From an uncultured bacterium (GTDB taxonomy: Bacteria > Cyanobacteriota > Vampirovibrionia > Gastranaerophilales > Gastranaerophilaceae), in assembly GCA_900547155.1 (NCBI GenBank), contig URFH01000024.1:1-40198 (forward strand): 40,198 bases of DNA. The letters are read 5' to 3'. A program made the translations under genes and the position numbers. The notes under the pieces are model-generated. The model saw nothing but the letters and a program-made list of their open reading frames with translations, was not told where the DNA came from and searched no databases. This document shows, piece by piece, positions 38,135 to 40,198 of this stretch; position 1 is the stretch's first letter, and every line of letters starts with the position of its first letter.

Positions 38135-39982
38135 TCAGACGTTTTTATCGCCTGTAATTCGCCTCAAAAGGCGCGCCCAGAAGCCCATTCTGCATTTTGT
38201 TTTTATGTCGTCATATTTCTGGCGCAGAAGCTTTTCAATGTTTTTTGACTGCACATTTGAAATCTTATTTTTCAAAAGTTTCATTGCCTGACGGATTTTT
38301 TTGTGGCGGACAAGAAAATCGACGTATTCGTAAATTATCAGGTTGTTAAACGGATCCAGACGCAATGCGTATGAGAAATAAGCCTGCGCATTTTCAAAAT
38401 CATTGTTTTTATCCGCGCTGACTGCAGCTTTGTAGAGATAATCAACATTCGCATCATCAAGCAGCGACGCTTCTTTGTAATATAAAAACGCATTTTCATA
38501 TTCCTGCGCGTCAAAGTACAAACCGGCAAGAAATACGTAATATTCTTTGTTTGCAGGCTGGAGCGTGACCGCAATTTTTGCGCTTTCAATGGATTTATAC
38601 TTCAAACCCTGCTTTGCAAAAATCATTGCCTGATATTTGTACGCTTCTGCGGAGCTGTTATCGAGTTTTATTGCATTTTGCACAATTTTCAGCGCCTGAG
38701 CATATTCGCCCTGCACAAGATAAAGTTTTGCCTGCAAAAGCTGTGCGTATATGAAATGGTTATTGAGATAAAGCACTTTTGTGATAATATCCTGCGCAAC
38801 AGCATACTCTTGTAGCTCACAATAGCAATCCGCAAGCTCGCTCAGGTACTCAAGCGATTCAGGTTTGATAAAAAGCGCCTGCTGAAGGTAGTTTATAGCC
38901 TCCCGATGGAGCGGAATCAGCTTAAAAATCATTGCAATTGCATAATAAAGAAAATCATTGTTTTTTTCGGTTTCTGCAAGGGCAAGAAGGCTGTTTTTTG
39001 AGTTCACAATTTCGCCGTTTTTCGCACAAATCAAGGATTTCAGGATAATTGCGTCATTAAATCCGGAATCCAGCGCAAGTGTATCTTCAAGTTTTTCAAG
39101 CGCCTTTGAAAAATCGCTTTTCTGGTAATACAAATATGCCAGAGAATAATGATAAACCGGATTTTGCGGCTCAAGAGTAATTGCATTTTTAAAAGCATTT
39201 TCCGCCTCAAAAAGCCAGCCGTTCAGCGAATACGCGGTTCCAAGATTGAACTGGTAAAGAGAATTCATCGGGTCAATCTTTGCCGCAAACTGAAAATAGT
39301 TTATTGCGTCCGCAATTTTGTAATTTTCTATTGAAATAAGCCCCAGATAGTTGTAAGTCCGGTCGCATTGCGTTGTTTCTAGGATTTTTTTGAAAATCTT
39401 TTCAGCTTCATCAAACTGAGCACGATTGTAATAAACAACACCCAGATAAAAGCGCGCATCGTAGCTCTGGGGGTTAATTCTCAGTATTTCTTTCAGAATT
39501 TCGACGGCAGCAGAAATATTATTCAATTTCAGATTTGAAAACGCCTTTAAGAAAAGAACCCGCTCGTTTGTGCTTCTTGAAGCGGCTTTTTCAATGAGCG
39601 CAAGCAGTTTTTCATGCTCGCCGCTTTGAGAAAGAAGCTCAAGGTACAAAATAAAATTCTCCTGCGAGGGGCTTGCGTTAAAAAGCCGTTCAGCAAGCGA
39701 AACTGCGCGTTTAAAATCTTTATTCTGGCGGCAGATATTCACAATTGTATGCAAAGTATCAAGGTGAGATGAGTCGATTTCCAGAATTTTTTCAGCATAC
39801 TCAAAAGAACGCTCATAATTGTTCATCAAAAAGTAAAGATGCGAGATTTGGGAAAGAATTTCGACATTCTCCGGCTCAAGGCAAAGCGCCTTGTACAAAG
39901 CCTCAATTGCCTGTTTATAGTGCTTTTCGGATTGGAGGCGAAAAGCTTCTTTTAAGAACTGTGCTGTCGAAATATCGGACAT
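38135..39982 (-). CDS. Large TPR-repeat protein, 615 residues
   Basis: A 615-residue protein made of about 15 tandem tetratricopeptide repeats from residue 10 to 585 (examples: EAFRLQSEKHYKQAIEALYK, YYNRAQFDEAEKIFKKILE, LFEAENAFKNAITLEPQNPV). It ends in a short basic tail (KCRMGFWARLLRRITGDKNV). There is no signal peptide or catalytic domain. TPR superhelices act as protein scaffolds, for example in O-GlcNAc transferase or type IV pilus assembly; a partner cannot be named. GAGGT lies seven bases before the ATG. It is transcribed alone, convergent with msrAB. Confidence 0.88.
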   Translation of the reverse strand: MSDISTAQFLKEAFRLQSEKHYKQAIEALYKALCLEPENVEILSQISHLYFLMNNYERSFEYAEKILEIDSSHLDTLHTIVNICRQNKDFKRAVSLAERLFNASPSQENFILYLELLSQSGEHEKLLALIEKAASRSTNERVLFLKAFSNLKLNNISAAVEILKEILRINPQSYDARFYLGVVYYNRAQFDEAEKIFKKILETTQCDRTYNYLGLISIENYKIADAINYFQFAAKIDPMNSLYQFNLGTAYSLNGWLFEAENAFKNAITLEPQNPVYHYSLAYLYYQKSDFSKALEKLEDTLALDSGFNDAIILKSLICAKNGEIVNSKNSLLALAETEKNNDFLYYAIAMIFKLIPLHREAINYLQQALFIKPESLEYLSELADCYCELQEYAVAQDIITKVLYLNNHFIYAQLLQAKLYLVQGEYAQALKIVQNAIKLDNSSAEAYKYQAMIFAKQGLKYKSIESAKIAVTLQPANKEYYVFLAGLYFDAQEYENAFLYYKEASLLDDANVDYLYKAAVSADKNNDFENAQAYFSYALRLDPFNNLIIYEYVDFLVRHKKIRQAMKLLKNKISNVQSKNIEKLLRQKYDDIKTKCRMGFWARLLRRITGDKNV

Positions 39983-40023
39983 TTTACCTCATATTGAGCG
40001 AATATTATGAATTTTCGGTATTT

Positions 40024-40198
40024 GTCACCCTGAATTTAATCAGAATTGCAAGATTTGTGCAGTTTGCGTTTGCCCTTGCGATTCCGAAACGAGTTCGGAA
40101 TGACATTTTTTCCTTTGTCACCCTGAACTTGATTCAGGGTCGCAAGATTTGTGCGGTTTGTGTTTGTCCTTGCGATTCCGAAACGAGTTCGGAATGAC
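40024..40198. repeat. 82-bp two-hairpin repeat, copies B and C
   Basis: Two units, 40024-40104 and 40117-40198, match the unit at 29938-30019. Each begins GTCACCCTGAA and ends TTCGGAATGAC. Copy C holds CCCTGAA-CTTGA-TTCAGGG and ATTCCGAA-ACGAG-TTCGGAAT; the first hairpin of copy B is degraded (CCTGAATTTAATCAGAAT). The window ends at the end of copy C, so more copies may follow. Confidence 0.88.

Overview
The window is an ordinary-looking bacterial chromosome segment of roughly 40% GC with 48 protein genes that I can support, one tRNA and an unusually large load of structured intergenic repeats. The mixture of a flagellar rod operon, a cyanobacterial-style class V alanine/serine-glyoxylate aminotransferase, Tat, SulP transport and low-complexity MxxxNPY-type coiled-coil or glycine-zipper proteins is compatible with a gut-associated non-photosynthetic relative of Cyanobacteria (Vampirovibrionia/Melainabacteria). 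That is an inference at modest confidence; nothing here is a phylogenetic marker that I can align.

Layout. 1-4800: the rpsF-ssb-rpsR operon (minus), a small unknown protein, a DegT-type sugar aminotransferase, a class V aminotransferase and tRNA-Arg(ACG). 4796-9551: a YeiL-like Crp/Fnr regulator divergent from a HAD phosphatase plus a maltose-type O-acetyltransferase, then two flavin-reductase-like proteins divergent from an HxlR regulator and an NAD-dependent epimerase. 9560-17690: ten tightly packed minus-strand genes: exported carboxymuconolactone-decarboxylase/cupin protein, exported flavodoxin, Tat-lipoprotein aldo/keto reductase (frameshifted), membrane polyferredoxin with an internal Tat motif, tatA, tatC, larB, larC (N-terminal half only), larMN and larE. 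A MerR-type promoter with a 19-bp spacer lies just upstream. 17885-22299: coiled-coil and small unknown proteins. 22508-25360: crcB, a formyltransferase, an endonuclease-IV-like barrel and a secreted HExxH protein. 25656-28490: SulP transporter, serB, dut. 28641-32690: a glycine-zipper protein, a long repeat tract, a metallophosphoesterase, an MBL-fold hydrolase and a TPR protein. 32699-36631: a secreted cysteine-rich protein and the flagellar run flgF-flgG-flgB-flgC-SLT-fliE (transcribed in that order on the minus strand). 37089-40198: membrane-anchored MsrAB, a 615-residue TPR protein and terminal repeats.

The most interesting biology is the ten-gene run. It joins nickel-pincer-nucleotide cofactor synthesis (LarB, LarC, LarE, nickel uptake LarMN) to the Tat translocase and to four redox proteins that all carry export signals although their families are usually cytoplasmic. 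A plausible reading is an envelope redox chain (polyferredoxin, exported flavodoxin, ferredoxin-domain aldo/keto reductase) whose Tat export or nickel cofactor is supplied by the same operon; no LarA-type apoenzyme is in the window.

The second is a repeat family: 27-nt inverted arms that differ between copies but pair within each copy, enclosing a nearly invariant 29-nt loop. One interrupted copy carries about 80 extra nucleotides in the loop and one hairpin has lost the loop entirely. Other repeat families include an 82-bp two-hairpin unit, an 87-bp tandem repeat, and a tRNA leader that carries both direct and inverted partial copies of the tRNA.
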